This document shows positions 38,116 through 50,021 of a stretch of 64,000 bases of DNA, piece by piece. The DNA comes from Arabidopsis thaliana (taxonomy: Eukaryota > Streptophyta > Magnoliopsida > Brassicales > Brassicaceae). The translations under genes and the position numbers were made by a program. Numbering within the stretch: the stretch's first letter is position 1; every line of letters begins with the position of its first letter. The notes below the pieces were generated by a model. It ran no database searches and was not told the DNA's origin. It saw nothing but the letters and a program-made list of their open reading frames with translations. Where the stretch lies: the NCBI RefSeq assembly GCF_000001735.4, contig NC_003070.9, positions 26,583,971-26,647,970 of the forward strand. Direction: 5' to 3'.

Positions 38116-41100
38116 ATGGCTCAGCAAGTACTCGGCTGCACGAGCCGCCCCATCCGCGTTTCTCTTCACCGGTGTTCTGTTATTACCACCAGTGACACTA
38201 TCAGAAGGAAGAATCTCCGATTCGTTAGAAACCCGAGATTGTCGTTTTCTCTTCAATCTTCAACTAGAAATTATCGTCTGCCTTCGATTAATTGCTCGAC
38301 GGTGAATGGAGCAGTAGCGGAAACTGCGGAATATTACGAAGGAGAAGGAGATAACGTTTCACTTGCTGAGAAAATCCGGCAATGTATTGATTTCCTCCGG
38401 ACGATTTTACCAGGTGGAAGCTGGTGGAGTTTCTCCGATGAAGTTGATGGTAGGTTCATTGCTAAGCCTGTGACTGTTTGGCGTGCGTTAAGTCGGATGT
38501 GGGAACTTGTGGCTGAGGATCGTTGGGTTATCTTCGCTGCGTTTTCCACTCTTATAGTAGCCGCGGTGCGTGGTTCTTCCTTGGTTATGTATTTGTAGAA
38601 GTATTCTGAATCTCTACTTAGAAATTCTTAGTTCTAATGAGGAATCAGAATCGTCCTTTTCTTATACATTTTGTTTACTTGTTTACAGCTTTCAGAGATA
38701 ACTATTCCGCATTTTTTAACAGCTTCGATCTTCTCGGCACAAAGTGGTGATATCGCTGTGTTTCATCGAAATGTCAAGCTCTTGGTTACGTTATGTGTTA
38801 CTTCAGGCATTTGCAGGTCAAGATCTTGTATGATCAAACACTTGTCTCTGGTTTTATTTGGTTTCAAGTTGAATTAGAGAGTTACTCTTGCTGTCTAACC
38901 AACTTGTTGTTTTTGAGATTCTTTTATAAAAGGATTTCCATCTGACTCTTTGTTCAACTCATAATTTCAGTGGCATACGAGGATGCTTCTTTGGGATTGC
39001 TAACATGATACTTGTGAGTTCCTTTTTATTTTCTGCTTAAATCTACTCAGTAGTCTTACCTTCTCAGAACATGATATGATGGGATCTCACCCTACTCTGT
39101 AGGTGAAACGAATGAGGGAAACACTATACTCCACTCTTCTCTTCCAGGTCCTGAAAGTTTCTAGCTGTTTTGAATCTTGGTAGCTCATGTTTACCTTTAA
39201 TATCTTTTTAGCTACTTTCGTTAACTTGGCTGGATTTTGCATCAGGATATATCATTTTTCGACTCTCAAACTGTTGGTGACTTAACAAGCAGACTTGGCT
39301 CAGACTGTCAGCAAGTCTCGAGGGTCATCGGAAATGATCTGAACATGATATTTCGCAATGTTCTTCAGGTCCTCTGCTACAATATAATTTCCATCTCGCC
39401 TGAAGTGTGTTTTTTGCATGGTTGACTTCTGAATGTATGTTTACCTTCTTTCTTTTAGGGTACAGGGGCATTGATTTATTTGCTAATTTTGTCTTGGCCC
39501 CTTGGGCTGTGCACATTGGTGATATGCTGTATTTTGGCTGCGGTTATGTTCGTTTATGGGATGTGAGATTCTACCAAAACTTGTCTCACTTTTATTAAGA
39601 ATACTAATCTGTGAAGATATAATTGATTATACACCTGGCAGCTGAAACTGATACTTAAGCCATCTGGTCATGTTGTAGGTACCAAAAGAAGACAGCGAAG
39701 CTAATTCAGGAGATCACAGCTTCTGCAAATGAAGTAGATTGCTCAAAAACGCTTATCGTAACTTGTCTTATATGCAATGAATTCTTTCGTTAATAACTGC
39801 TCTGTGATCTTCAAGGTCGCTCAAGAGACATACTCTTTGATGAGAACCGTTCGTGTATATGGGACAGAGAAGCAAGAGTTTAAAAGGTGCGATCTGTTTC
39901 CATGAAAACCATTGACAGTCTCTTTTTTCTTTATTTATCTTGTGAAAATTTTGCAATATCGGCCCTATCTGTTTCAAGACTATTTTTGGCAGCCAAGTTA
40001 CTTTTTGACATGGATTTTCTTCCCTTCTGTGGTGGAAAGGTACAATCACTGGCTTCAGAGATTGGCGGATATAAGTTTGAGACAGAGTGCTGCATATGGT
40101 ATTTGGAACTGGAGCTTCAACACTCTATACCATGCAACTCAGGTTTCTCAAATATAACCCCTGTTTTGCTTTATTTCTCTCTTTTGACTGTTTGTGGGAA
40201 GGATCAATTAATTTTGTGGTTCTTAAAGATGGTGATGCTCATGCTAAGAATGTGACAAGATCCATCATTCTTTTCTTCTCTTATAGATTATTGCTGTCCT
40301 GGTTGGAGGATTGTCTATCTTAGCTGGTCAAATAACAGCAGAGCAGCTGACAAAGTTTCTGTTGTATAGTGAGTGGTTAATCTATGCTACATGGTGGGTG
40401 GGAGATAATTTATCATCTTTGATGCAATCGGTTGGAGCAAGTGAAAAGGTTTTCCAAATGATGGATCTCAAGCCAAGTGATCAATTCATATCAAAAGGCA
40501 AGGTTCAAATTTTTGGCTAAGAGCACTCTGTCTTAGAAACATGTTGACCATTTATGAGATTGATGAGAGAGTGAGTTAGGTTGTTATCAGTAGATATTAC
40601 TCTTACTATCAAACCCCTTCCAGGATGAACCACTTAAGAGTATATGACTTTGGACTTCCTACCTGGAGGCTTATAGTGATTGCTACGCTCTACCATGTAA
40701 TGTATTTTTATTTATATACTGTTCTGTAGGAACGAGACTGCAGAGACTGACAGGACATATCGAGTTTGTAGATGTGTCATTTAGCTACCCTTCAAGAGAT
40801 GAGGTATGACTGTACCGAGTGGAATCTATTTTCTGATAATTTTTTTGCTTTTGTGTGAATGTCCTTGAACCACAGTTTTTTGCTTCCAACGTTTTACAAT
40901 TGTGTGAATGTCCTTGAACCACAGTTTTTTGCTTCCAACGTTTTACAATTGTGTGAATGTCCTTGAACCACAGTTTTTTGCTTCCAACGTTTTACAATTG
41001 TGTGAATGTTGCAAATTAATGGCCAAATATATGGTTTTGCATTTGCATCATTTTACATTTTTGTTGAGTATATTAGAATTTATGCACACACATCATAAAG

Positions 41101-42361
41101 AGTTTTCCAGTCATGTTTATAGTATGGGGCACTGGGGCTCATATATCAGTTTTTCATAACAATTATATCATATGTCAATCTCTCAGGTAGCGGTGGTTCA
41201 AAACGTAAACATTTCCGTGCATCCTGGTGAAGTGGTAGCAATCGTAAGTAAATCTCAAAGTAGTTCAACAATGCAACTGTTTTCCTTAGAATTTAGCGGA
41301 AGTGATATGTGTGCTTATTTGTTTTGTTTAGGTTGGTCTAAGTGGCAGTGGCAAAAGTACACTGGTTAATCTTTTGCTGCAACTCTACGAACCAACAAGT
41401 GGTCAGGTACTGTAGGTTACTCAAACTCACTGTAGAATAACCCTTTAAAGTCTTCCTTCTTAATAGCTGGCTTTTTGAATTCCAGATTCTACTAGATGGG
41501 GTTCCTTTGAAAGAGTTGGATGTCAAGTGGCTTAGGCAAAGAATCGGATACGTGGGGCAGGTTCTCCTCGCTTTTCGTCTTTGTAGAACAAATAAACTTT
41601 GATGAATTTCACTATCCCTTTCTAAAGCTGTCACAATGAAACAGGAACCAAAGCTCTTCCGCACAGACATCAGTTCGAACATCAAGTACGGATGTGATCG
41701 TAATATATCGCAAGAAGATATAATATCGGCTGCAAAGCAAGCCTATGCACATGACTTTATCACAGCACTTCCGAATGGTTACAACACAATTGTTGATGAT
41801 GATCTACTCAGTGGAGGGCAGAAACAACGGATTGCCATTGCTCGTGCCATCCTTAGAGATCCTAGAATCCTCATCCTCGATGAAGCCACAAGTGCACTCG
41901 ATGCAGAGAGCGAACACAATGTTAAGGTAACCTCTCTATTACCAAAAAGACAAATTACTTGGATGCAAGAATTCTTAAGCCTTTTGTTTTTCCAGGGCGT
42001 ACTTCGTTCTATCGGAAACGACTCAGCAACAAAGAGAAGCGTCATAGTGATAGCACACAGGTATCTTTTTCTTGCACTGATCCAATCTTTTACATGTTTT
42101 GATCATTGATTTATAACATTCTGTTCCTTCACAGACTTTCTACAATTCAAGCTGCGGATAGAATAGTGGCTATGGACAGTGGACGAGTCGTCGAGGTAAG
42201 CCACTATCTTACGGTTTTGATAAATACATAGAAACCATTGATGGCTTTGATTTTGACTGTTATATTTGTACACAAAACAGATGGGCAGTCACAAAGAACT
42301 TTTGAGCAAAGATGGCTTATACGCGAGATTGACGAAGAGACAAAACGATGCCGTCTTATGA
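38116..42361 (+). CDS. ABCB26: Half-size ABC transporter ABCB26 (TAP1), chloroplast-targeted
   Basis: Eighteen exons: 38116-38565, 38689-38816, 38971-39013, 39103-39147, 39246-39368, 39459-39562, 39679-39733, 39816-39886, 40040-40142, 40287-40497, 40730-40803, 41187-41243, 41332-41406, 41486-41560, 41645-41926, 41996-42060, 42135-42195, 42281-42361, giving 700 aa. A Ser/Arg-rich N-terminus without acidic residues looks like a plastid transit peptide. One six-helix membrane domain follows (for example [45 protein letters not shown]), then one nucleotide-binding domain: Walker [10 protein letters not shown] with K496, signature LLSGGQ at about 592-597, Walker B ILILDE at 613-618, H-loop H653. 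It resembles TAP-type peptide exporters and must dimerise. Substrate is unknown. Intron 10 has a GC donor. I recall the locus as At1g70610. Confidence 0.93.
40851..41009 (+). repeat. 49-bp perfect tandem repeat in intron 11 of ABCB26
   Basis: The unit GTGTGAATGTCCTTGAACCA...TTTTACAATT recurs with an exact 49-bp period (GTGTGAA at 40853, 40902, 40951 and 41000). There are three near-identical full units and a short fourth. The near-perfect identity indicates a recent expansion and probable length variation between accessions. Confidence 0.92.
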
Positions 42362-42663
42362 TTGATCCTACACATGCTAAACTGTTCATGAAATAGTCAT
42401 GATTATGTTTTTGAATGGTCATGACGATATGTAATGGCAAAATTATGTAAAGTGTAACCATAGAGAATTCTTATTATTTCACACAAATCGTGTCGTTCTA
42501 GTATAGTTGACATAAACTGCCTGCCGTTTCTATATTTCCTGTTAAAGCACGAAAATTTATAGAAAGTGGAAACCACTGAAGACGACCTGTAGTTTATCAA
42601 TTCGAGAACAAGCAAGCAAGCGATCTCAAACGCAAGAGTCAAGGACTCAAGACCTTGCTGCTA

Positions 42664-45600
42664 ATGGACGCGTACCAGCCACCACCTCAATACCTGAGAC
42701 CGCCGTCTGGACCACCGCCTCCGACGGATCCTTACCACCAATACTATCAGCATCAGGCGAGACCACCGGTGCCTCCTCCTACGCAGCCCGGTGGTCCTCC
42801 TGCATGGTACTCCAACCAATTTCATCACCCTCACTCTCCATCGCCACCGCCTCCACCTCCGCCGCAGTGGGGGCCACCTTCACCGCATTATCCTCAAGGC
42901 CAACCTTACTCTTCTCCCGCTTATCCTCCTCACCAGCCGCCATTCAACGCCGGCGCTAACGGTAACAGTCAGTTTCCTCCTCCATCTACCGGTGCGCCGA
43001 TTCCTCCGCCATATCCTCAGGCTAATCAGGTTACTCCGTCGTTGGATTGTCCTGTGTATTTCCCCTTTGTCGAACTGTTATTTGATTTGGTTTTGCATTA
43101 TTAGGAATGGGGCAATCCAAATTGGGGGTATCAACAACAACAAGGTCACACCCCTCAAGGTTTGCTTTCTCTCATCGCCATCTATGTTATTATGGATTTG
43201 GTTTCTGACTATCTCGTGATCGCAGCTAATAGCAACGTCGAGGACTGGGCTGTGAAAGCCAAAGAATGGGCAGCTGCGAACAAGGATCAGCAATCACAGC
43301 AGTCTGCACCGAACCAACCTAGCGGACAAGTCTACCAGCAGCAGTATCCTACTCATGGCTATCAAGATTTTCATCAACAGGCAGTTCCAGGAGTAAGCTA
43401 TCAGCAGCATCAGCAGTTTCCAGTTCCACCCACAACACAGCCCGAGAGATATCCAAATTACGCAACAGGAAACGAGAGCTTTCCTGGAGTTGGATTGCCC
43501 CAAGAAAACCTGCCTACCAGTTCTGCAATTCATCAGCAGGAGGTACCTTATAGTTATTCTTCTGTAGCAGGTAACCATTTACTTAGAACATAGCTCCTAG
43601 TCAAGCACTCTATGTGGGTTTCTTTGTAACTCGAAATTCCGCGGGTGTCTTCGGTTCATGATAAATCATGTGCATAATGATGTGCTGTGGCTCGCCAGAT
43701 TAACCCATAGATCCTACGAGTAGATTAGCCATTACTAATCATAGTTCTTCTTGCATTTTGCTCCCTGATCAGTGTGCCTATGTTTCCCAATTCTGTTGGT
43801 CTAGAGATTGGTAACTCATAAGCTCTGTACACCTTCAGAACTTAAACTTGTTACTCTGTTTGCACGTAAAGAAGAGTCTGGAAATACAACACAACATGAG
43901 GTGCATATATCATTGCCTGATGGTGGGGGACCTGTTCACACGGAGCAGCATATGCAATATGCATATGGAGATCAATCAGCTGCTCCACCTAGTAACTTTA
44001 GTGATCACAATGCATGGCAGCCCCATACCACAAGTGGAGTAGTCTATCCTCCAATTCCTTCATCGGCGCAATCAATACCTCAGGTACTCTAAAGTTGTTT
44101 GGTTATCTTTTGTTTCTGTATTAGTTTGGTGGAGGCAAGTTTGATGTTTACTCTCTTTGCAGCATGACTCATCTATGGCCATACCTCCTGTTTCGGGTCA
44201 TATCATGCCCCCATATGGAAGGTTTCCCCCACCAAATCCCCAGCCTGTTGGACCCCCATATGCTTTTGGGACAAAGCCCCCTCTTCACCCTGTTGCAGCA
44301 TTCATGGATGACTCATATGCAGCATCGTCTGTTCCTCCTAAAAAGGTAAGATTTTTTTTTTTCTGAAGGAGTTCTGTATCTTCCATGAATTCTGGCTGAT
44401 AATGTGATTTCCAGGCTCCTGTACCTAACTGGCTCAAGGAAGAATTATTGAAGAAAAAAGCAGATCTTGGAAGGCCTTCTTCAGGGAGATTTGAGGAGAG
44501 AGAATCTATGGATGATGATGTACTTTATAAACCTCCTACGAAAGCTGATCAGCCTGACAAAAAAAGCTTCAGCCCCTCTAATTCCTCTGACGAAGAAGAA
44601 GAGGTTCCTTGAACTTTTAACACTTGTTTTGTTTTGACGATTCAAGCGCTCTTGGTACTTAAATTTGATCCAGTAACATCACTAAAATGCATGGTTTGCT
44701 TCATATAGGATGAGATGGATGCAGCTAGAACCACAGAAATTAATATGGAGATAAAGCGTATCTTGACAGAAGTCCTTCTTAAGGTATGTGGCCTGGTAGA
44801 ACTTGAGTGGCTGGTCTATAAACATGTTTCTGCTACAGTTGACATATGTCTTTTGAACAGGTTACAGATGAATTATTTGATGAAATTGCAACCAAAGTCA
44901 TTAACGAAGATGAAGCAATACCTAAAGGTTTGTTGTGGTCTCCAAGATTTAGTTTTATGTCTTTAATATGTGGAATAACTCCTGAATGTTACCTTCTTCT
45001 GTACTGTTATGCTGTGCTATTCATGGTTCAGATGATAGTGTACAGCATAATCATAAATTGTCATCATCCCTTCTCTCCACAGCTGATCCACTCCACAAGG
45101 CTTCGGCAAAGATTTTGGTCTCGGTAGAAGGTGCAAATACAAAAGCTAGTTCTGGCTCTCCAGCAGATGTGCTAGGTCTTGCTAGCTATGCCTCTGATGA
45201 TGATGATGCTGATACTGATGCTGCTTCTGACGCGAATGCTGATGAAAATGGAGTGGAGAGTCTTGGTGTGGGGTCAAGACACAATGTTAGTCAGCAGCCA
45301 AGCACTGAGAAACTTCCTGACCCTGAAGCAATGGCCAGTGCGAAATTGGATCCAGCAGTTGGAGTCAATGCTAATTCTGGCAAGAATAGTAAGTCAGGCT
45401 TGGAGGATTATTCTCAGATGCCAGGCTCCACGAGAAAAGATGATGAGGCGGGTAGTACCAAAATATCTGATGTAAGCGCCAGCTCTGGACTTGATGATGA
45501 TACTTCAGGAAGCAGAAAAGAGCATCCTGACAGAACTGATAGTGATAAAGATGCCATACTAGATGAACCTCACGTGAAGAATTCTGGCGTGAAATCAGAT

Positions 45601-46785
45601 TGCAACCTTCGTCAGGATAGTAATAAACCTTATGGGAAAGATTTGAGTGACGAAGTGAGTACAGATAGAAGTAGAATAGTTGAAACGAAAGGTGGGAAAG
45701 AGAAAGGAGATTCTCAGAATGACTCAAAAGATAGAATGAAGGAAAATGACTTAAAGTCAGCAGAGAAAGTTAAAGGCGTTGAATCAAATAAAAAATCTAC
45801 TGATCCCCATGTAAAGAAAGACTCAAGGGATGTAGAGAGGCCTCACAGAACTAATTCTAAGGAAGACCGGGGTAAAAGAAAAGAGAAGGAAAAGGAAGAA
45901 GAAAGGTCAAGACACAGGCGGGCTGAAAACTCGAGCAAGGACAAAAGAAGACGTTCTCCAACCAGTAATGAATCTTCTGATGATTCGAAGAGGTGGCATT
46001 CGATGTTCTACTTTTAGTTTGTCTGTTCGCTTTTTTTTGTCTAATGCTTTTTCTCAATGCTCACAATGGTTCTCCTATTACCTTTCTCCAGGAAGTCCCG
46101 TTCTAGAAGAAGGAGTGTATCACCATCTCCTGTGAGGTCCAGAAGAAAACGCTCTTCTCCATCCAGTGATGAATCCTCTGATGATTCAAAAAGGTGACGA
46201 TAGAGTGTTCTGCTTTTAAATTTTTTCTTTTGCGTTTCTTTTGTCTAATGCTAACGAACTATTTGTCTTTCTTCAGGAAGTCATCTTCAAAAAGAAAGAA
46301 TCGGTCACCATCACCCGGAAAGTCCAGAAGAAGGTAGCTTTCTAAACCTATTAGCATTATGAGATCACTGGTGTTTCTTCTATATGTTTGTTAGTCTATA
46401 TTAGCACTAGACTCTGTGAAGTTAAAGAACTATTGAAAGCAAAAAGTTTGACAAAAAGACAATGGGTAAGCCAAGCGGAGTAGCTAGTAAGAAAACTCAC
46501 CACAAAAAGTATCATATATGTTTTGATTGTATAGACATGTTTCTTCGCGGTCACCACATAGCAAGCATTCTCAGCACAAGAACACTCTCTACTCTTCTCA
46601 TGACAAATCCAGGTATGTAGTCTGTTTCTTCTGTCTTAACAGGTGGATAAAGCTGGATTAAAAAAGCAAAAGAGTGTTCTATATCTCCTCCTGTTTATTC
46701 AATGGAACTCAAACCTGATTTGCTATACAGGTCGAAGCGGTCAAGGTCCAGATCAAGATCCCCCCACAGGCGCCATCGTAAATGA
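42664..46785 (+). CDS. Pro/Gln-rich, RS-tailed nuclear protein (annotated as cyclin-related)
   Basis: Thirteen exons: 42664-43029, 43105-43159, 43226-43570, 43872-44083, 44163-44345, 44415-44603, 44709-44783, 44861-44927, 45083-45992, 46092-46193, 46277-46333, 46535-46612, 46731-46785, giving 897 aa. The exon 4 acceptor is uncertain: 43839 is also in phase and gives 908 aa. The N-terminus is very Pro-rich, followed by a DWAVKAKEWAAANKDQ motif and Gln/Pro-rich sequence. The middle has a short conserved helix (RILTEVLLKVTDELFDEIA). The C-terminus is acidic, then Lys/Ser/Asp-rich, ending in Arg-Ser repeats (RSRSRSPHRRHRK), as in splicing-associated proteins. No cyclin box is visible, so the cyclin-related name says little. 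A nuclear role in RNA processing is inference. I recall the locus as At1g70620. Confidence 0.8.
45925..46333 (+). repeat. Tandem exon-intron duplication in the RS-tailed gene
   Basis: The end of exon 9 plus intron 9 and start of exon 10 (about 45945-46110) are repeated as the end of exon 10 plus intron 10 and start of exon 11 (about 46150-46295). Both units encode SP(S/T)S-x-ESSDDSK(R), carry an intron with the shared TTTGTCTAATGCT word, and resume with RKS in the same phase 2. The duplication keeps the reading frame and lengthens the SR-like tail. Confidence 0.8.
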
Positions 46786-47489
46786 ACACTCTAGCAAACT
46801 GGTCTGAGACTGTACCCGGGACAATATTGTGCGCGGTGGATCACAGGATTGGGTTAATGTACTGGACGGACATCGATATAATCAAAAACTATAAAGTCAC
46901 CGGTTTGTGAGCGAAATAGTGCATAGTAAACCGCTCTTTCCTTAGTTCTTCAGAAGAAATATCCAAAGATTTTTGACTGACTTGTTTGACAATATCGTTG
47001 GTTGGTTAAGCGTTCCTATGTAAAATTTTGTTCCCTCTGAAACATTGCATTATCTAAATCTATGTCTTTACATTCCACATTCTAATGAAATCGCATTAAC
47101 TAAAGTTATTTTATATTTTTAAACTAATTAAGATAAGAGTTGTGTTGTGTGTCCCAAAAAATGTCTGAAGTCAAAAATGTCTTAATTGTTTGGCGAATTG
47201 CACTAAAAATAAGAACCCTAAAAAGTCTTACTTTAGTGTGGGACAAGAAGAGATGTTAAAATCTGAAAACAATTTCTTGAAGATGACGAAAAGTGTTCAC
47301 ATGTCTTCTTCTTCTTCTTCTTCTTCTTCTTCACCATTCCTCCCGCCGGCTTTCCGCTTCATCACCATTTTGAAGTTTTGGTATTTCTCCATTTTCTTCC
47401 TTTTTCCGTTAAAGCTCCATTTTTTTAATTTTTGTCTTTATTTTCTGAACTTTCTTCTCCTCATTCAACAATTCTTCTTTCGATTTCCC
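46786..47489. other. Intergenic spacer and RAY1 leader
   Basis: The 3' untranslated region of the RS-tailed gene, then the promoter and leader of the next gene. From about 47253 an open frame leads in phase into the RAY1 start region, with a TCT microsatellite (47304-47332) that would encode poly-Ser. Whether this is translated is unresolved (see finding). Confidence 0.5.
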
Positions 47490-47848
47490 ATGAAGCTTAA
47501 GGTTCCATTCTCAACTTGTTTCGAGATCTTGTGTTTCAATTTTCTGAAAAGTTTTTGACTTTGTTGATGACTCAATCTTACAGGGTCTTCGAGCTGGGCT
47601 CTTGTCTATTTGGCTATCTGGGTTTCTTCTAATCGCTCTCTCTTTCTACGGCACTCAGCTTCTATCTCCAACTTCACTCAATGACCCATTTAGATACTCT
47701 GGCGATTCCATTGCTACTGCTGCTCCAAGAATCACCATTTTCACTTCTCTCAATGTCTCCTCCTTGGAAGAAAATAGCCAAGCTTTACTTGCTCTTCGTT
47801 CATGGCTCGCTTTGTCTTCCCAAATCACTGTTGTTTTATTCACTCAAC

Positions 47849-47879
<31 letters not shown>

Positions 47880-50021
47880 CCACTCTTCTGATTCTTCTTC
47901 ATTCACCGACAAATTTGGTTCTCGTCTTCTTCTTGATTCCACCATTGATTTCACGTAAGGCTCTTCTATTCCCACTCCATTTGTTTCTATATTAACTCTA
48001 GTTCTCTGACTTGTCATGTTCTGTTGCTGATTCTGGTTTCACTTGTTGGCTTTTAAGTGTGATTATTAGAAGGGAAGATTTCGTCATTGTGACATCTTGG
48101 TTTTTGTTTTACCTGTTAGGTTTCTTGGAACTCCATTTTTACATTCGATGATGTCGAGAATTGAAGCTTATCAATCAGATATAGCTGTTCTAATGGATCC
48201 AGAGACTGTTTTACTGCCAGATTTCATATCTGCTTTGAGTTATGCTCACGAGCTTGGTCGTGATTGGCTTCTTGTTTCTTCATCAGTGGAAATTCCCCGT
48301 TTCCCGTTCCATTGGGATGAAACTAGACATTTTTGGCGTCAGGACAATGGGAAAAGAGTGAGATTTAGGGAGGTATGGAGGAGGAAACTTATGTTTTTAT
48401 TGATAATGATCCGATCTGATCCTTCCCCTAATCAAATTTTGATCGCGTTGTTCTTCGTGTCAACAGTTGCAGAAGATGATAAGCTTGCGGAGTTTGCAAT
48501 CAAATTCTAGCGCAAGCAAAATGATTATGGCATGGAACAACATTGATATGCCCTTGCACTGTGGAGTGCTTCCACCTTTTTTGTATCAAAGAGGTACTCA
48601 TAATCAATGGATCATTAACGAAGCTATGTCATGTAAAAGAAGGTTTGTGTTTGATGCCACTTCAACCATATCGAGCTTTTTCCTAGGCAATGCAGAGAAC
48701 ATATACAATAGGAGTGATAATGTCTCAGAACCCAAAACGAGAAACTGGGAATATGTAGGAAACTCCCATCTTGGGCAGCTCTATGGTTCATTGTACTCTA
48801 GGTCTTATACGCTACCTAAGCTTTTGAAGTGCAACAGACGCTATATCTTTGTTAGCGCTTCAGAGCGTTCCACTGATCTGTCTATACCAAAAGGAAAGAG
48901 TTTAGGATTTCGGACACGAGAGAAGATCTCAGCTTGTATCACTAGAACTAAATCGCGGAGCTTGAAATTAGATTTTGTGCAGAAAGATGAGACAGTGCCA
49001 CCATTGAAGTTTCCTTTTGACCTGGAGTCTCTTCTCCCATTAGTTGCAGACAAAAACAGAACTGTTGTTCTTTCAGTTGCTGGGTATAGCTATAAGGACA
49101 TGCTGATGAGTTGGGTCTGCAGATTACGCCGCCTCAAAGTTCCAAATTTCTTAGTTTGTGCCCTTGATGATGAAACTTATCAGTTTTCTATTTTGCAGGT
49201 AAAAAAAATGTCTTTTGCTTCTCTTTCTTGCTACGTTGAACGATCATAGGTCATTAGAGAGTTTATAATCAGTTGGTCTTATGCAGGGTCTGCCAGTTTT
49301 CTTTGATCCATACGCTCCAAAGAACATAAGCTTCAATGACTGCCACTTTGGATCAAAGTGTTTCCAGAGAGTGACCAAAGTCAAGTCAAGAACAGTTTTG
49401 AAGATACTGAAGCTGGGCTATAACGTTCTCTTGAGTGATGTAGATGTATATTGGTTCAGAAACCCGTTGCCTCTGCTTCAGTCTTTCGGTCCTTCTGTTC
49501 TTGCAGCACAATCTGATGAATACAATACAACAGGTAATGATGATGAACTGATCAACCAGACCAACTTTGTTATAAAATACTAATGAATTTGGCTTTTGTT
49601 TGGTTTTGCAGCACCGATAAACCGACCAAGGCGCTTGAACTCAGGATTCTACTTTGCACGTTCTGATAGCCCGACGATAGCAGCGATGGAGAAAGTGGTG
49701 AAGCATGCTGCAACCTCCGGTCTTTCGGAGCAACCTAGCTTCTACGATACTTTATGCGGAGAAGGTGGAGCTTATCGCTTGGGAGACGATAGATGTGTTG
49801 AACCAGAGACAAATCTGACTGTTCAGTTCTTGGACAGAGAGCTATTCCCAAACGGAGCTTACGGGGATCTATGGCTTAAGGAAGACGTAAGAGCAGAGTG
49901 CGAGAAGAAGCATTGCTTTGTTCTACACAACAACTGGATTAGCGGGAGACTGAAGAAACTTGAACGCCAAATGATGAAAGGTCTATGGGAATATGACGCA
50001 TCCATGAGGATGTGTGTGTAG
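47490..50021 (+). CDS. RAY1: Golgi arabinosyltransferase RAY1 (GT77)
   Basis: Type II Golgi glycosyltransferase of CAZy family GT77, reported to add arabinose to arabinogalactan proteins (RAY1, At1g70630, from recall). Exons: 47490-47501, 47584-47954, 48120-48372, 48467-49198, 49287-49533, 49612-50021, giving 674 aa from the ATG at 47490. That start produces MKLKGLRAGLLS followed by one hydrophobic anchor (IWLSGFLLIALSFYG), the expected type II topology. Other in-frame ATGs exist at 47253 and 47283 upstream and at 48148 downstream; the last gives 537 aa without an anchor. The catalytic DVD motif is in LLSDVDVYWFRNP (residues 507-509). An (AAC)10 microsatellite encodes ten Asn at residues 94-103. 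The 12-bp first exon and its GTTCCA donor are the least certain parts. Confidence 0.85.
47851..47880 (+). repeat. Coding (AAC)10 microsatellite in RAY1
   Basis: Ten consecutive AAC codons encode poly-Asn between VVLFTQH and HSSDSS, early in the luminal domain. Trinucleotide repeats vary in length without shifting the frame. Confidence 0.9.

Noticed and set aside
42791-43219. Alternate-frame open reading across the Pro-rich exon 1 of the RS-tailed gene
   Set aside because: Pro-rich codons leave the other frames open; the frame with ATG, phase-consistent introns and Pro/Gln-rich product is the real one.
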